Shown here: piece by piece, positions 36,743 to 45,815 of the stretch
Numbering within the stretch: position 1 is the stretch's first letter
Layout of the letters: every line of letters starts with the position of its first letter
DNA from: Silicimonas sp963779765
GTDB lineage: Bacteria; Pseudomonadota; Alphaproteobacteria; Rhodobacterales; Rhodobacteraceae
Direction: 5' to 3'
DNA length: 64,000 bases
Assembly (NCBI GenBank): GCA_963779765.1
Contig: CAVZZP010000001.1
Location: 558,001-622,000, forward strand
The notes under the pieces: model-generated
What the model was told of the DNA's origin: nothing
What the model saw: the letters and a program-made list of their open reading frames with translations, nothing else
The model's database searches: none
Made by a program: the position numbers and the translations under genes

Positions 36743-37909
36743 TCACACCGCCCCCTTCAGCGCCTCCGCCAGATCCGAGCGCTCCCACGAGAACCCGCCT
36801 TCGGCGTCCGGCGCGCGGCCGAAGTGGCCGTAGGCGGCGGTGCGCTGGTAGATGGGCTTGTTCATCTTGAGCATCTGGCGGATGCCGCGGGGCGACAGGT
36901 CGGCGACCTTGCGGATCGCGGTCTCGATGGCGGCCTCGCCCACTTCTCCCGTGCCGAAGGTGTCGATGTAGACCGAGAGCGGCTTCGACACGCCGATGGC
37001 GTAGGAGAGCTGGATCAGGCAGCGCTGCGCCAGGCCGGCGGCGACCACGTTGCGGGCGAGGTAGCGCGCGGCATAGGCGGCCGAGCGGTCGACCTTGGTG
37101 GGGTCCTTGCCGGAGAAGGCGCCGCCGCCGTGGGGCGCGGCCCCGCCGTAGGTGTCCACGATGATCTTGCGACCCGTGAGGCCTGCGTCGCCGTCGGGCC
37201 CGCCGATGACGAAAGTGCCGGTGGGGTTCACCCACCACTCCGTCTTGTCGTCGATCCAACCCTCGGGCAGGACTTCGCGGATGTACGGCTCGACGATGGC
37301 GCGGATGTCGTCCGAGGACTGGTCCTCGCTCTCGTGCTGCGTGGACAGTACGATCGAGGCGACGCCGACCGGGCGGCCACCCTCGTAGCGGACGGAAAGC
37401 TGTGACTTGGCGTCGGGCCGCAGCGTCGGCTCCTGCCCGGACTTCCGCACTTCGGCGAGGCGGCGGAGAATGGCGTGGGCGTACTGGATGGGCGCCGGCA
37501 TGAGCTGTTCGGTCTCGTCGGTGGCGTAGCCGAACATGATGCCCTGATCGCCCGCGCCCTCATCCTTGTTCCCCGACGCATCGACGCCTTTGGCGATGTG
37601 GGCGGACTGGGCGTGGAGGTAGTTGTCGACCTTCAGGTTCGCCCAGTGGAAGCCCTGCTGCTCGTAACCGATGTCGCGGACGCACTCGCGCGCGATCTCC
37701 TCGACCCTCAGGATCACGTTGCCCGGACCGCGCACCTCGCCACCGATCACGACGCGGTCGGTCGTGGCGAAGGTCTCGCAGGCGACGCGTGCCTCGGGCT
37801 CCTCGCTGAGGAAGGCGTCGAGGACGGCGTCCGAAATGCGGTCGCAGACCTTGTCGGGGTGGCCCTCGGAAACGCTTTCCGAGGTGAAAATATAGTCTTG
37901 CCGGTTCAT
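36743..37909 (-). CDS. metK: S-adenosylmethionine synthase
   Basis: 388 residues. It makes SAM from methionine and ATP. Motifs are FTSESVSEGHPDKVCDRISDA (N-terminal, His and metal Asp), GAGDQGIMFGYA (methionine/ATP loop) and GGGAFSGKDPTKVDRSAAYAARY (P-loop-like phosphate binding). The gene is intact. A SAM/SAH riboswitch sits immediately before the start codon and should shut down translation when SAM is plentiful. Confidence 0.98.
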   Translation of the reverse strand: MNRQDYIFTSESVSEGHPDKVCDRISDAVLDAFLSEEPEARVACETFATTDRVVIGGEVRGPGNVILRVEEIARECVRDIGYEQQGFHWANLKVDNYLHAQSAHIAKGVDASGNKDEGAGDQGIMFGYATDETEQLMPAPIQYAHAILRRLAEVRKSGQEPTLRPDAKSQLSVRYEGGRPVGVASIVLSTQHESEDQSSDDIRAIVEPYIREVLPEGWIDDKTEWWVNPTGTFVIGGPDGDAGLTGRKIIVDTYGGAAPHGGGAFSGKDPTKVDRSAAYAARYLARNVVAAGLAQRCLIQLSYAIGVSKPLSVYIDTFGTGEVGEAAIETAIRKVADLSPRGIRQMLKMNKPIYQRTAAYGHFGRAPDAEGGFSWERSDLAEALKGAV

Positions 37910-37916
37910 GGGGACG

Positions 37917-37960
37917 TGCTCCGCTGATGCTCCGCCGTCACGCCAGGAAGCCGTTGTGAC
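37917..37960 (-). promoter_or_regulatory. SAM/SAH riboswitch (metK leader)
   Basis: Minus strand, directly upstream of metK. Stem GTCAC/GTGAC encloses CAACGGCTTCCTGGC, followed by a GGAGCA that doubles as ribosome binding site. This matches the compact SAM/SAH class closely, including the published structural construct as I recall it: the loop TTCC/GCTTCC pairs with GGAGC to form the pseudoknot that hides the ribosome binding site. Here GGAGCA occurs twice (about 37929-37934 and 37917-37922); the second has the right distance (9 bases) to the metK ATG. Confidence 0.93.
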
Positions 37961-37972
37961 GGTGCCCTGCGG

Positions 37973-39439
37973 TTACGACGAAGAGGCCCGGTTTGCAATG
38001 GCGTTGCGGCGGCCCGCGACGATGAGCACGGCAAGCGTTAACAAAAGGATAATGCCGATGGGGCGGTCACCCGTGCGGGCATAGATCGTGGGGGGAAGCG
38101 GCCCCGGCATGACGGCGTCGAGGTGGCCGTCCGTGCCGAGAGGAAGCGACGCGGTCACGCGGCCCGTGGCGTCGATCACGGCCGAGACGCCGGTGTTCGC
38201 GGCGCGGATCAGGGGGAGCCCTTGTTCGGCCGCGCGGAAGCGGGCCTGGTCGAGGTGCTGGTAGGGCCCGGAGAAGGTACCGAACCATGCGTCGTTGGTG
38301 ATCTGGAGAAGGTAGTCCGGTCGCCCGGCGCCGGATCCGTGGCGGGGGAAGATCGCCTCGTAGCAGATCAGCGGCAGGGCCTGACCCAAGGGTGTGTCGA
38401 TGAGCCGGACGGCGTCGCCGGGCGTGAAGCCGAAGCCCGAGAAGCCGGCCATCGACCGGAGGAGATCGATCCTGAGAGGGATGTATTCGCCGAAGGGGAC
38501 GAGGTGGACCTTGTCATAGGTGTCGGCCACTTGCCCCTCACCGTCGAGGAGGACGAGGCTGTTGAACCAGTCACCCTCGGGCGTGCGGCGGTTGATGCCG
38601 GTGACGAGGCTCGCCTGCCCTGCCGCCTCGGCCGCTGCCTCGAGGATCGGGGCGGCCATGTCGAGGGGCCAGGGGACGGCGCTTTCAGGCCAGACGATCA
38701 AGTCGGGCGCGCCCTCTTCTCCGCTGAGGCGGATCGCGCGGTCGACGTAGATACGGGCGCGGTCAGGATCCCACTTCTCGTCCTGGGGCGCGTTCGGTTG
38801 GACGATGCGGATGGTGCCCGAGGGGTCGGTCGCCAGGTCGAGGCGTGTCCAGCCCGCTCCGAACGCCGCCGCGAGGATCAGGGCGCCGAGCGCCGTGCCG
38901 GAGAGCGGCCGGCGCGTGGCGGCGGGAAGGGCCGTGGCGAGAAGCGTGAGCGCGGTCAGCCCGAAGGGTCCGGCCCAGGCGGCGGCAAGGCGGATAGGCG
39001 TGTCGGCCCAGATGTAGGCGGGAAGCGCCCAGGGGAAGCCGGTCAGGATATAGCCGCGCGCCAATTCCGCCAGCGACAGCGCCGCGACCCAGCCTAGCGC
39101 CCGGGGCCGCGTCCGCGTTGCCACCCAGGCGGCGGCGGCCCAGAGAAGGGCGAGGCCGCCAGCCAGGAAGACAAGCGCGAAAGGGGCCATCCAACCGTGT
39201 CGGGCGACGTCGATCAGGAAGGGCTGGACGATCCAGTGAAGGGCAGTGGCGAAATAGCCGAGACCGCCGAGCCAGCCCGCGCGGATGGGCCGGGGAGTGC
39301 GTGAGACGATGAGCGCGAGCCAGGCGAAGCCGATGAGCGAGACCGGCCAGAGGCCGAAGGGGGCATGGCCGAGCGCGGCGAGCACGCCTGCGGGCAGCGC
39401 GAAGACCGCCCGCGATCCCAGCCTGTGGGTCAGGGTCAC
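37973..39439 (-). CDS. lnt: apolipoprotein N-acyltransferase
   Basis: 488 residues. An N-terminal bundle of six or so membrane helices is followed by a nitrilase-like periplasmic domain. The Glu-Lys-Cys triad is seen in IVWPESAVPWPL (Glu), DKVHLVPFGEYIP (Lys) and PLICYEAIFPRH (Cys). It adds the third acyl chain to lipoproteins, of which this window encodes several. It starts with GTG at 39439, overlapping the corC stop (GTGA). Confidence 0.93.
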   Translation of the reverse strand: MTLTHRLGSRAVFALPAGVLAALGHAPFGLWPVSLIGFAWLALIVSRTPRPIRAGWLGGLGYFATALHWIVQPFLIDVARHGWMAPFALVFLAGGLALLWAAAAWVATRTRPRALGWVAALSLAELARGYILTGFPWALPAYIWADTPIRLAAAWAGPFGLTALTLLATALPAATRRPLSGTALGALILAAAFGAGWTRLDLATDPSGTIRIVQPNAPQDEKWDPDRARIYVDRAIRLSGEEGAPDLIVWPESAVPWPLDMAAPILEAAAEAAGQASLVTGINRRTPEGDWFNSLVLLDGEGQVADTYDKVHLVPFGEYIPLRIDLLRSMAGFSGFGFTPGDAVRLIDTPLGQALPLICYEAIFPRHGSGAGRPDYLLQITNDAWFGTFSGPYQHLDQARFRAAEQGLPLIRAANTGVSAVIDATGRVTASLPLGTDGHLDAVMPGPLPPTIYARTGDRPIGIILLLTLAVLIVAGRRNAIANRASSS

Positions 39440-40314
39440 TCGGCCGCTTTCGCCATGTTCAGTCGGACGCGCAAGCGCTTGATACGACGCGGATCGGCAT
39501 CGACGACCTCGAAGTCGAGACCGTCGGGGTGCTTGATGACCTCTCCCCGCGACGGGACGCGGCCCGCGAGCATGAAAACGAGACCGCCGAGCGTGTCGAT
39601 CTCTTCCTCGTCGTCGCCGATCACGATCTTCTGGCCGATGGCGTCCTCGAAATCCTCGATCGGCGTGCGGGCCTGCGCAAGCCAGACGTTCGAGCCCTCT
39701 CTCGTCCAGAGATCGGCCTCATCGACGTCGTGCTCGTCCTCGATCTCGCCCAGGACCTGTTCGATCAGATCCTCGATGGTGACAAGGCCGTCGACGCCGC
39801 CATACTCGTCGATGACGAGCGCCATGTGCAGACGTTCGGTCTGCATCTTCTGAAGCAGGACGCCGATCGGCATGGAAGGCGGAGCGTACAGCAGTGGACG
39901 CAGCATCCGGCCAAGCTGGAACTTCTCGCCCGAGCCATTGAATCCATGACGCAGCGCGAAGTCCTTGAGGTGCACAAGCCCCACGGGCTGGTCCAGCGTC
40001 TCGCGGAAGACGGGCAGGCGCGTCATGCCGCTTTCGCGGAAGACCTCGACCAGGCCGTCCTTGCCGATGTCGACGGGAACCGCCACGACCTCGACCTTGG
40101 GGATCATCACGTCCTCGACGCGAAGACGGGTCAGGTTCGCAAGACCGCCGGTGAACCCGTCACCTGCGAATATCATCGCGCCCTCCCCGGGTTCGTCCGG
40201 CCTGTCAGTTGAGCCGCTGAGGGCTGACAACCAACGTGTCAGGATGCCTCTACTGTCGTCCTCGTCCGGCGCGCCTTGCGCCGCCTCAGAGGAGCCTTCG
40301 GTATCGCCCATCAA
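39436..40314 (-). CDS. CorC/HlyC family protein with paired CBS domains
   Basis: 292 residues. A variable acidic N-terminus is followed by two CBS domains (RVEDVMIPKVEVVAVP..., IDEYGGVDGLVTIEDLIEQVLGEIEDEHD) and a C-terminal transporter-associated CorC_HlyC domain. Here it is the soluble type without a membrane domain, of the kind encoded between ybeY and lnt in many proteobacteria. Its exact role (ion homeostasis) is not proven. It overlaps ybeY upstream (ATGA) and lnt downstream (GTGA). Confidence 0.9.
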   Translation of the reverse strand: MMGDTEGSSEAAQGAPDEDDSRGILTRWLSALSGSTDRPDEPGEGAMIFAGDGFTGGLANLTRLRVEDVMIPKVEVVAVPVDIGKDGLVEVFRESGMTRLPVFRETLDQPVGLVHLKDFALRHGFNGSGEKFQLGRMLRPLLYAPPSMPIGVLLQKMQTERLHMALVIDEYGGVDGLVTIEDLIEQVLGEIEDEHDVDEADLWTREGSNVWLAQARTPIEDFEDAIGQKIVIGDDEEEIDTLGGLVFMLAGRVPSRGEVIKHPDGLDFEVVDADPRRIKRLRVRLNMAKAAE

Positions 40315-40835
40315 TCCTTTCCATCATGATCCGCCCGGGAAACGGCTTGACGCCCATATGGGTTCCCTATCCCCAGGTTTGCAAGTATCGCGATTTCGGT
40401 CCCTTCCATCAAGTCGCCGTCCCCATCTCGGACGTGATCGTAGCCCAGAAGATGCAGGGTTCCGTGAACGATCAGGTGCGTCGCGTGGTCCGTGAGGTCG
40501 AGACCCGCCTCGGCGGCTTCCCGCGCGCAGGTCTCGTAGGCAATGGCGATGTCGCCCAACTCGGGGTCTCCGGACGGTGTTCCGGGACGCGCACCTTCGG
40601 CTTCGGGCCCTCGTTCCTCGGACGGCCAGGACAGCACGTTGGTGGCCTGCGCCTTGTCACGGAAGCCTTCGTTCAGCGCCGCGATACGCGTGTCGTCGCA
40701 GGCGAGAAGCGCCACGTCCCAATCGTCCGGGACAAGGCCCAGGTGTGCGAGCGTGGCGTCGACGGCGCGCGCCGCTAGCGCCTCGAGTCCGGCCTCGCGC
40801 CAGCGGTCGTCCTCGATGATGCACTCGACGGTCAT
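40311..40835 (-). CDS. ybeY: endoribonuclease YbeY (rRNA maturation)
   Basis: 174 residues. The three zinc-binding His are in HLIVHGTLHLLGYDH, and LNEGFRDKAQATNVLSWP is the conserved N-terminal motif. It acts in 16S rRNA 3' end maturation and ribosome quality control. It heads ybeY-corC-lnt. The usual upstream partner phoH is not here; instead an opposite-strand YjbR gene begins 48 bases away, so the operon promoter must lie in that short gap. Confidence 0.95.
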   Translation of the reverse strand: MTVECIIEDDRWREAGLEALAARAVDATLAHLGLVPDDWDVALLACDDTRIAALNEGFRDKAQATNVLSWPSEERGPEAEGARPGTPSGDPELGDIAIAYETCAREAAEAGLDLTDHATHLIVHGTLHLLGYDHVRDGDGDLMEGTEIAILANLGIGNPYGRQAVSRADHDGKD

Positions 40836-40882
40836 GCCGTTTCCCCTACACGCGGCGAAGGGACGCCGCTAGGGTTCGCGAT

Positions 40883-41239
40883 ATGGGAAACGAGACGTTC
40901 CGAGCGCAGGTGGCGGCGATTAGCCGGGAGCTTCCGGGCGCCGAGGTATCGGACCCCTGGGGCGGCGGGCATGATGCGTGGAAGGTCGGCGGCAAGATGT
41001 TCGCCTGCATCGGCGCGGTGATGACGGGCGTGGCGGTGAAATGCGCCGACGTCGAGACTGCGGAAATGCTGATCGACACCGGCGTGGGCGAGCGCGCGCC
41101 CTATTTCCACCGAAGCTGGGTGAAGCTGCCCGAGGATGCCGAACCGGACGAGTTGAGGCACCGGATCGTGACCTCCTACGACATCGTCCGCGCTGGCTTG
41201 CCGAAGAAGGTCCGCACGGCCCTGCCCGACCGCGCTTGA
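40883..41239 (+). CDS. MmcQ/YjbR family protein
   Basis: 118 residues with the YjbR fold pattern: ELPGAEVSDPWGGGHDAWKVGGKMFACIG, VAVKCADVETAEMLI, APYFHRSWVKLP, then a helical end (SYDIVRAGLPKKVRTAL). Members bind DNA in vitro, but the function is largely unknown. The dgoK gene starts 32 bases later on the same strand, though a functional link is not evident. Confidence 0.82.
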   Translation: MGNETFRAQVAAISRELPGAEVSDPWGGGHDAWKVGGKMFACIGAVMTGVAVKCADVETAEMLIDTGVGERAPYFHRSWVKLPEDAEPDELRHRIVTSYDIVRAGLPKKVRTALPDRA

Positions 41240-41271
41240 TTTCCTGCGCTGTTTCGCGCCTTCTCCGCCGC

Positions 41272-42177
41272 ATGACCGACCGCATCGAAGCCGAATGGAT
41301 CGCCGTTGACTGGGGCACGTCCAGCCTGCGCGCCTGGACCATGCGCGGGCGCGAGGTCCTAGCCGAGGCGTCGTCGTCGCGCGGGATGGGAACGCTGTCG
41401 CCAGACGACTACGAGGGTGCTTTGCTGGACTTGATAGGCGACTGGCTCGGTGATGGCGTCACCCCGGTCGTTGTCTGCGGAATGGCAGGCGCAAAGCAGG
41501 GCTGGCGCGAAGCGGCCTACGCCACTGTCCCCTGCCCGCCTGTCGGTCTGGGCGCGGTGCGGCCCCCGGTGTCGGATCCGCGTCTGTCGGTCGCGATATT
41601 GCCGGGACTCAGCCAGGCACAGCCGGCGGACGTGATGCGGGGCGAAGAGACGCAGATTGCGGGGTTCCTTTCGCTGGAGCCGGGGTTCGACGGAGTGATC
41701 TGCCTGCCGGGCACACATACGAAATGGGTGCATGTCTCGGCGGGCGAGGTGGTCAGCTTCCGCACCTTCATGACGGGCGAGATCTTCGCGCTGCTGTCGA
41801 GCCAGTCTGTGCTGCGCCATTCGGTCGGCGACGGATGGGACGACGCCGCCTTCGCCGACGCCGTGCGCGACGGCATGGCGCGCCCCGAGGCGCTCGCGGC
41901 AAGGTTCTTTTCGCTGAGGGCCGAGAGCCTTCTATCGGGGCTGTCGCCCGCAACGGCGCGGGCGCGGCTGTCGGGACTGCTGATCGGGGCCGAACTGACG
42001 GCGGCCCGGCCCTACTGGCTGGGACAGAGGGTCGCGATCGTGGGCGCCGGTTCGCTGTCGCGGCTCTATGCCGCCGCGCTGGCGCCAGAAGGCGTCGCGG
42101 CTGAAACGGCGGATGCCACCCAAGTCACGCTGGCGGGACTGGCGCAAGCCTACGAGGCACTGAGGGAGACGACATGA
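41272..42177 (+). CDS. dgoK: 2-dehydro-3-deoxygalactonokinase
   Basis: 301 residues. The sugar-kinase ATPase fold is seen in WIAVDWGTSSLRAWTM (phosphate 1) and LPGTHTKWVHV, with VAIVGAGSLSRLYAAAL near the end; GMAGAKQGWREAAYA is typical of DgoK. It phosphorylates 2-dehydro-3-deoxygalactonate in the De Ley-Doudoroff galactose pathway. Its stop overlaps the dgoA start (ATGA). Confidence 0.92.
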   Translation: MTDRIEAEWIAVDWGTSSLRAWTMRGREVLAEASSSRGMGTLSPDDYEGALLDLIGDWLGDGVTPVVVCGMAGAKQGWREAAYATVPCPPVGLGAVRPPVSDPRLSVAILPGLSQAQPADVMRGEETQIAGFLSLEPGFDGVICLPGTHTKWVHVSAGEVVSFRTFMTGEIFALLSSQSVLRHSVGDGWDDAAFADAVRDGMARPEALAARFFSLRAESLLSGLSPATARARLSGLLIGAELTAARPYWLGQRVAIVGAGSLSRLYAAALAPEGVAAETADATQVTLAGLAQAYEALRETT

Positions 42178-42773
42178 GCCGACCCATCATCGCGATCCTG
42201 CGCGGGATCACCCCCGACGAGGCGGTGCCGGTGGCCGAAGCTCTGATCGAGGCCGGCGTCGACCGGATCGAGGTGCCGCTGAATTCGCCGCATCCCATGA
42301 CCTCGATCGAGCGGATGGCCCATGCTGTCGGTCGCCATGCGCTGATCGGTGCCGGAACTGTGCTGACGGTGAAGGACGTGGGCGAGGTGCGCGATGCGGG
42401 CGGGCAACTGATCGTATCGCCCAATTGCGACCCCGAGGTGATCGGCGCGACCAAGGCCTCGGGACTGCAGAGCTTTCCGGGCGTCTTCACCGCGACCGAG
42501 TGCTTCGCGGCGCTGAAGGCGGGCGCCGACGGGCTGAAGATCTTCCCGGCCTTCGTGCTGGGGATCGAAGGACTGAAGGCGTTGCGGGCGGTGCTGCCGG
42601 AGGCGACGCAGGTCTACATGGTCGGCGGCGTGGGACCGGAGAACTTTGCGGACTGGATGCGCGCCGGGGCCGACGGCTTTGGCCTTGGGTCGAGCCTGTA
42701 CAAGCCGGGCGACACGCCACAGGCGGTCGCCGCCAAGGCGCGCGCGGCAGTGCAGGCATGGGAGACGCTCTGA
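42174..42773 (+). CDS. dgoA: 2-dehydro-3-deoxy-6-phosphogalactonate aldolase
   Basis: A 199-residue class I aldolase of the KDPG/KHG family. Catalytic residues are Glu in ILRGITPDEAVPVAEAL-IEVPLNSP and the Schiff-base Lys in ADGLKIFPAFVLG; GAGTVLTVKDV binds the substrate. It splits KDPGal into pyruvate and glyceraldehyde 3-phosphate. It overlaps dgoK upstream and the lactonase gene downstream (TGATG). Confidence 0.92.
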   Translation: MSRPIIAILRGITPDEAVPVAEALIEAGVDRIEVPLNSPHPMTSIERMAHAVGRHALIGAGTVLTVKDVGEVRDAGGQLIVSPNCDPEVIGATKASGLQSFPGVFTATECFAALKAGADGLKIFPAFVLGIEGLKALRAVLPEATQVYMVGGVGPENFADWMRAGADGFGLGSSLYKPGDTPQAVAAKARAAVQAWETL

Positions 42774-43636
42774 TGGCCGAGGTTTTCGACACGACGCAAT
42801 GCGGGCTTGGCGAGGGGCCGCTCTGGCACCCGACGCGGGGTCAGTTGTTCTGGTTCGACATCGTGGGCCACCGGCTTCACACGCAGGAGAAGGGCAAGAC
42901 CCGGACGGTCCAGTTCGACGAGCATGTCTCGGCGGCGGGATGGGTGGACGACGCGACGCTGCTCGTCGCCTCGGAGACGCGGCTGTTCCTTCTGAACCTC
43001 GAGACCGAAAAGCGCGAGGATGTCGAGGGGCTGGAGGCGAGCGACGCCAAGACGCGCTCGAACGACGGCCGAGCCGACCCTTGGGGCGGGTTCTGGATCG
43101 GGACGATGGCGAAGCAGAACGCGCGGAACGGCGAGGGTGCGATCTATCGCTATCATCGCGGCGAACTGCGGAAGATGTATCCCGGCATCTCGATTCCGAA
43201 CGCCATCTGCTTCTCGCCCGACCGTCGCCACGCCTATTTCGCCGACACGCCGACGCGGAAGATCATGCGGGTGAGGCTCGAAGCCGACTTCGGATGGCCG
43301 GATGGTGACCCGGAGGTGTTCCTGGACCTGACCGGGGAAGGGCTCTGGCCCGACGGGGCCGTGACGGACGCCGAGGGCAACTTCTGGAACGCCCAATGGG
43401 GCGCGGGGCGGGTGGCCTGCTATGCGCCGGACGGGTCTTTCCTGCGCGAAGTCCGCATCGACGCGGCGCATACCTCGTGCCCGGCCTTCGGCGGGCCGGA
43501 CCTGTCGACGCTTTTCTGCACCACCGCGCTTCAGGCCCTGTCGGTCGAGGACAAGGCGGCCTCGGCGCACAACGGCATGACCTTCGCCGCGCCCGAGACG
43601 GGGCGGGGCGTGCCGGAATACAGGGTCAGGCTCTAG
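42773..43636 (+). CDS. SMP-30/gluconolactonase family protein (likely galactonolactonase)
   Basis: A 287-residue six-bladed beta-propeller. The metal-binding Glu is in GLGEGPLWHP, Asn/Asp in SNDGRADPWGGFWIGTM and IPNAICFSPD, and Asp in EGLWPDGAVTDAEG. This family hydrolyses sugar lactones. The overlap with dgoA suggests that galactono-1,4-lactone is the substrate, giving the galactonate that DgoD (58.4 kb) dehydrates. The start overlaps the dgoA stop. It converges with the glycosyltransferase gene, overlapping by 11 bases. Confidence 0.88.
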   Translation: MAEVFDTTQCGLGEGPLWHPTRGQLFWFDIVGHRLHTQEKGKTRTVQFDEHVSAAGWVDDATLLVASETRLFLLNLETEKREDVEGLEASDAKTRSNDGRADPWGGFWIGTMAKQNARNGEGAIYRYHRGELRKMYPGISIPNAICFSPDRRHAYFADTPTRKIMRVRLEADFGWPDGDPEVFLDLTGEGLWPDGAVTDAEGNFWNAQWGAGRVACYAPDGSFLREVRIDAAHTSCPAFGGPDLSTLFCTTALQALSVEDKAASAHNGMTFAAPETGRGVPEYRVRL

Positions 43637-45790
43637 GCCCGGCGTCCGCCTCATTCGTCCAGAAGAACGGCTCGTCAGGATCCCGCGCCACGATCTCGTC
43701 CGGGATCACGTCGGGACCGGCGAGGAAGACGGCGGCGCCGAACTTCGTCGCCATGCGCGACAGCTTTTCCATCCGGGGCGAGGTGATCGCATCCCACAAG
43801 GCGGCGTTTGCCGGATCGGCGCGAAGGTCAGCGGCGCGGGCCTGGTGCCAGGCAACTGCTTCGGCATGGGCCTCGGCGACGCCGGAAAGGGCCAGAAGCC
43901 GGGCTTTCTCTGCCTCGACGCGGGGGGCGAGGCGGAGGATCGAGGTTTCCTCCTCTGCGTTGTGGTTCATGCGGAACCAGTAGGCGAGGCCCTGCGCGCG
44001 GTCGGTGTGGTTCACGCGGCCCCTCTCGCGCTTGACGAGGAAGCTCTCGCAGGTCCGGACCGCGTAGTGGTTCAGCGTCACGAGGTCGTAGCCCCAGTTG
44101 GCCTTCGACATCCGCCAGGCCGCGCGCCATGTCGCTGGAGGCAGCGGCCGCCCTGCCCCGTCGATCCAGCGGATCTGGCCCTGGGTGTCGCCGGCAAGGC
44201 CCTTGGGCCGGTGAACTCCGAGGCGGCGGAACAGGCCCGCGTTGCGGAAGAGGCTCTTGAACGCCCACGCCTGAAGCGGGCGCGGCGCATAGGCCGGTGC
44301 GGCGCGGGTGAAAAGCTGCGTGACCGGGCGATCCTCGAAGGCATGACGGTCGGCGTTCCCGAAGAGCCGCCAGGGCATCGACAGGACATGCGCCTCGGGG
44401 GCTGCCGCGAAGAGGTCGGACAGCGTCCCCTCGCCTGCGTGGATGTTGACGTATTCGTCCACGTCGAGGGTCATCAGCCAGTCTGCGGAGGTCACGGCCT
44501 CCTCGGTTTCGGCGGCGCGGAAGGCCGCGTGCTGGGGCACACCTCCGGTTGAGCGGAAGGGGTTGTCGCGCCGTGTGACACCCGCCTCGGCCAGCGCGTC
44601 GAGCATGCGGTCCGTGCCGTCTGTGCAGTCGTTGGTGTAGACGAGGTGCCGGTCGATCCCGAGGACGTCGGTTGTGCGCGATCCAGTCGAGGATGAAGGG
44701 ACCTTCGTTCTTCATCGCCGTCACGACGGTCACTCGGGCGGAAGCGGGCCGCGGCGGGATGCTTTTCTTCTCCGGCAGGCGGATCGGCTGGTGTCCAGGA
44801 AACGCCTGCGCCAGCCAGTCGATCAGCGCCGGGTCTTCGACAAGATCGGCCTTGCGGACGAGGCGGTTCACTTCGACGCCCGCGAAGGTCACCCCGAGGG
44901 CGCGGCGGAATTGCGAGGGGCGCGCGTCGGTCGCCTCGGCCCCCATCATGCGGACCGGCAGCCAGAGCGCGTCCTGGGGCAGCCCGGCCGGCGCGGCGGC
45001 CCAGCTTGTCAGCCAGCGCCGTTCGTTGCGGCGGAGAGCGATGTGATCGGCGTGGGGGGCGACGGCTCCTTGCCGCAGACGCCAGGGATAGGTCTCGAGT
45101 CCATGCAAGAAAAGGATGCGCGAGGGGTCGGCCATGACACGGTCGAAAGGCGGGCCGTCAGGGTCCGGAAGCCACAGGTCGCCGATGTCGAAGAAGGCGA
45201 CCGCCGCAGCGCGTGACAGGAAGCGGTGGCGGAGGAGTTCGTGGACCGTCAGTTCGCCAAGAGGCGCGTGCCAGGGGTCGGGCGGCGGCAGGTCGCGCTG
45301 CGGCGCACCGGGGGCAAGGGACGGATGCCGCGCGTCTGGGGCTCCGGGAAGGCCCAAGGGGCGGGACAGGGTGACGACGACGACGGGCAGCTCCGGTACG
45401 AGCGGCCGCGAGGCCGGCGGCGAAGGGTCCGCCGGGCGGATCGCGGTCCACGATCAGGGCGGCCTCGGCTCCCGTCTCACGCGCGTGGCAGGCCAGCCAG
45501 TCGGCGGCGGCCTGCGCCGTCTCGCCATTGCGGATCGCGACAAGGGTTCGCTTGCCGCAGAACATCTCGGCTTCGGCCGGATCGGCGTCGAGCGTGCCGT
45601 GAGGCAGGCGGGCGACGATGCCTCTTCCGATCTGGCGCAGTCCCGACACCTCGGGACAGGCCTGCCGCAGCGCCTCGGACGAGGTTCCGGCCGGCAAGGC
45701 CGCGACGATGCCCTGCGGCGTGGCGACCGCGCCCAAGACGGGTAGAAGACCCAACCGATGCGAGCGGACGAGGCGCGTGGCGACCGTCAT
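43626..45790 (-). pseudogene. family 2 glycosyltransferase, two frameshifts (+1, +1)
   Basis: Three open segments in three frames join to a protein of about 720 residues. Segment 1 starts at ATG 45790 (MTVATRLVRSHRLG) and breaks near 45411 after FAAGLAA. Segment 2 runs from LVPELPVVVVTLSRP to VTVVTAMKNEGPFILDWIAHN and breaks near 44670. Segment 3 continues VLGIDRHLVYTNDCTDGTDRML with the DxD-type motif LMTLDVDEYVNIH and ends at 43626. The span is two bases above a multiple of three. The C-terminal half is a GT2/GT92-like glycosyltransferase; the N-terminal half is of unknown function. It is last in a three-gene polysaccharide operon. Confidence 0.8.
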
Positions 45791-45815
45791 GCCGGATGTC
45801 GAGGGTCGCGCCGGC

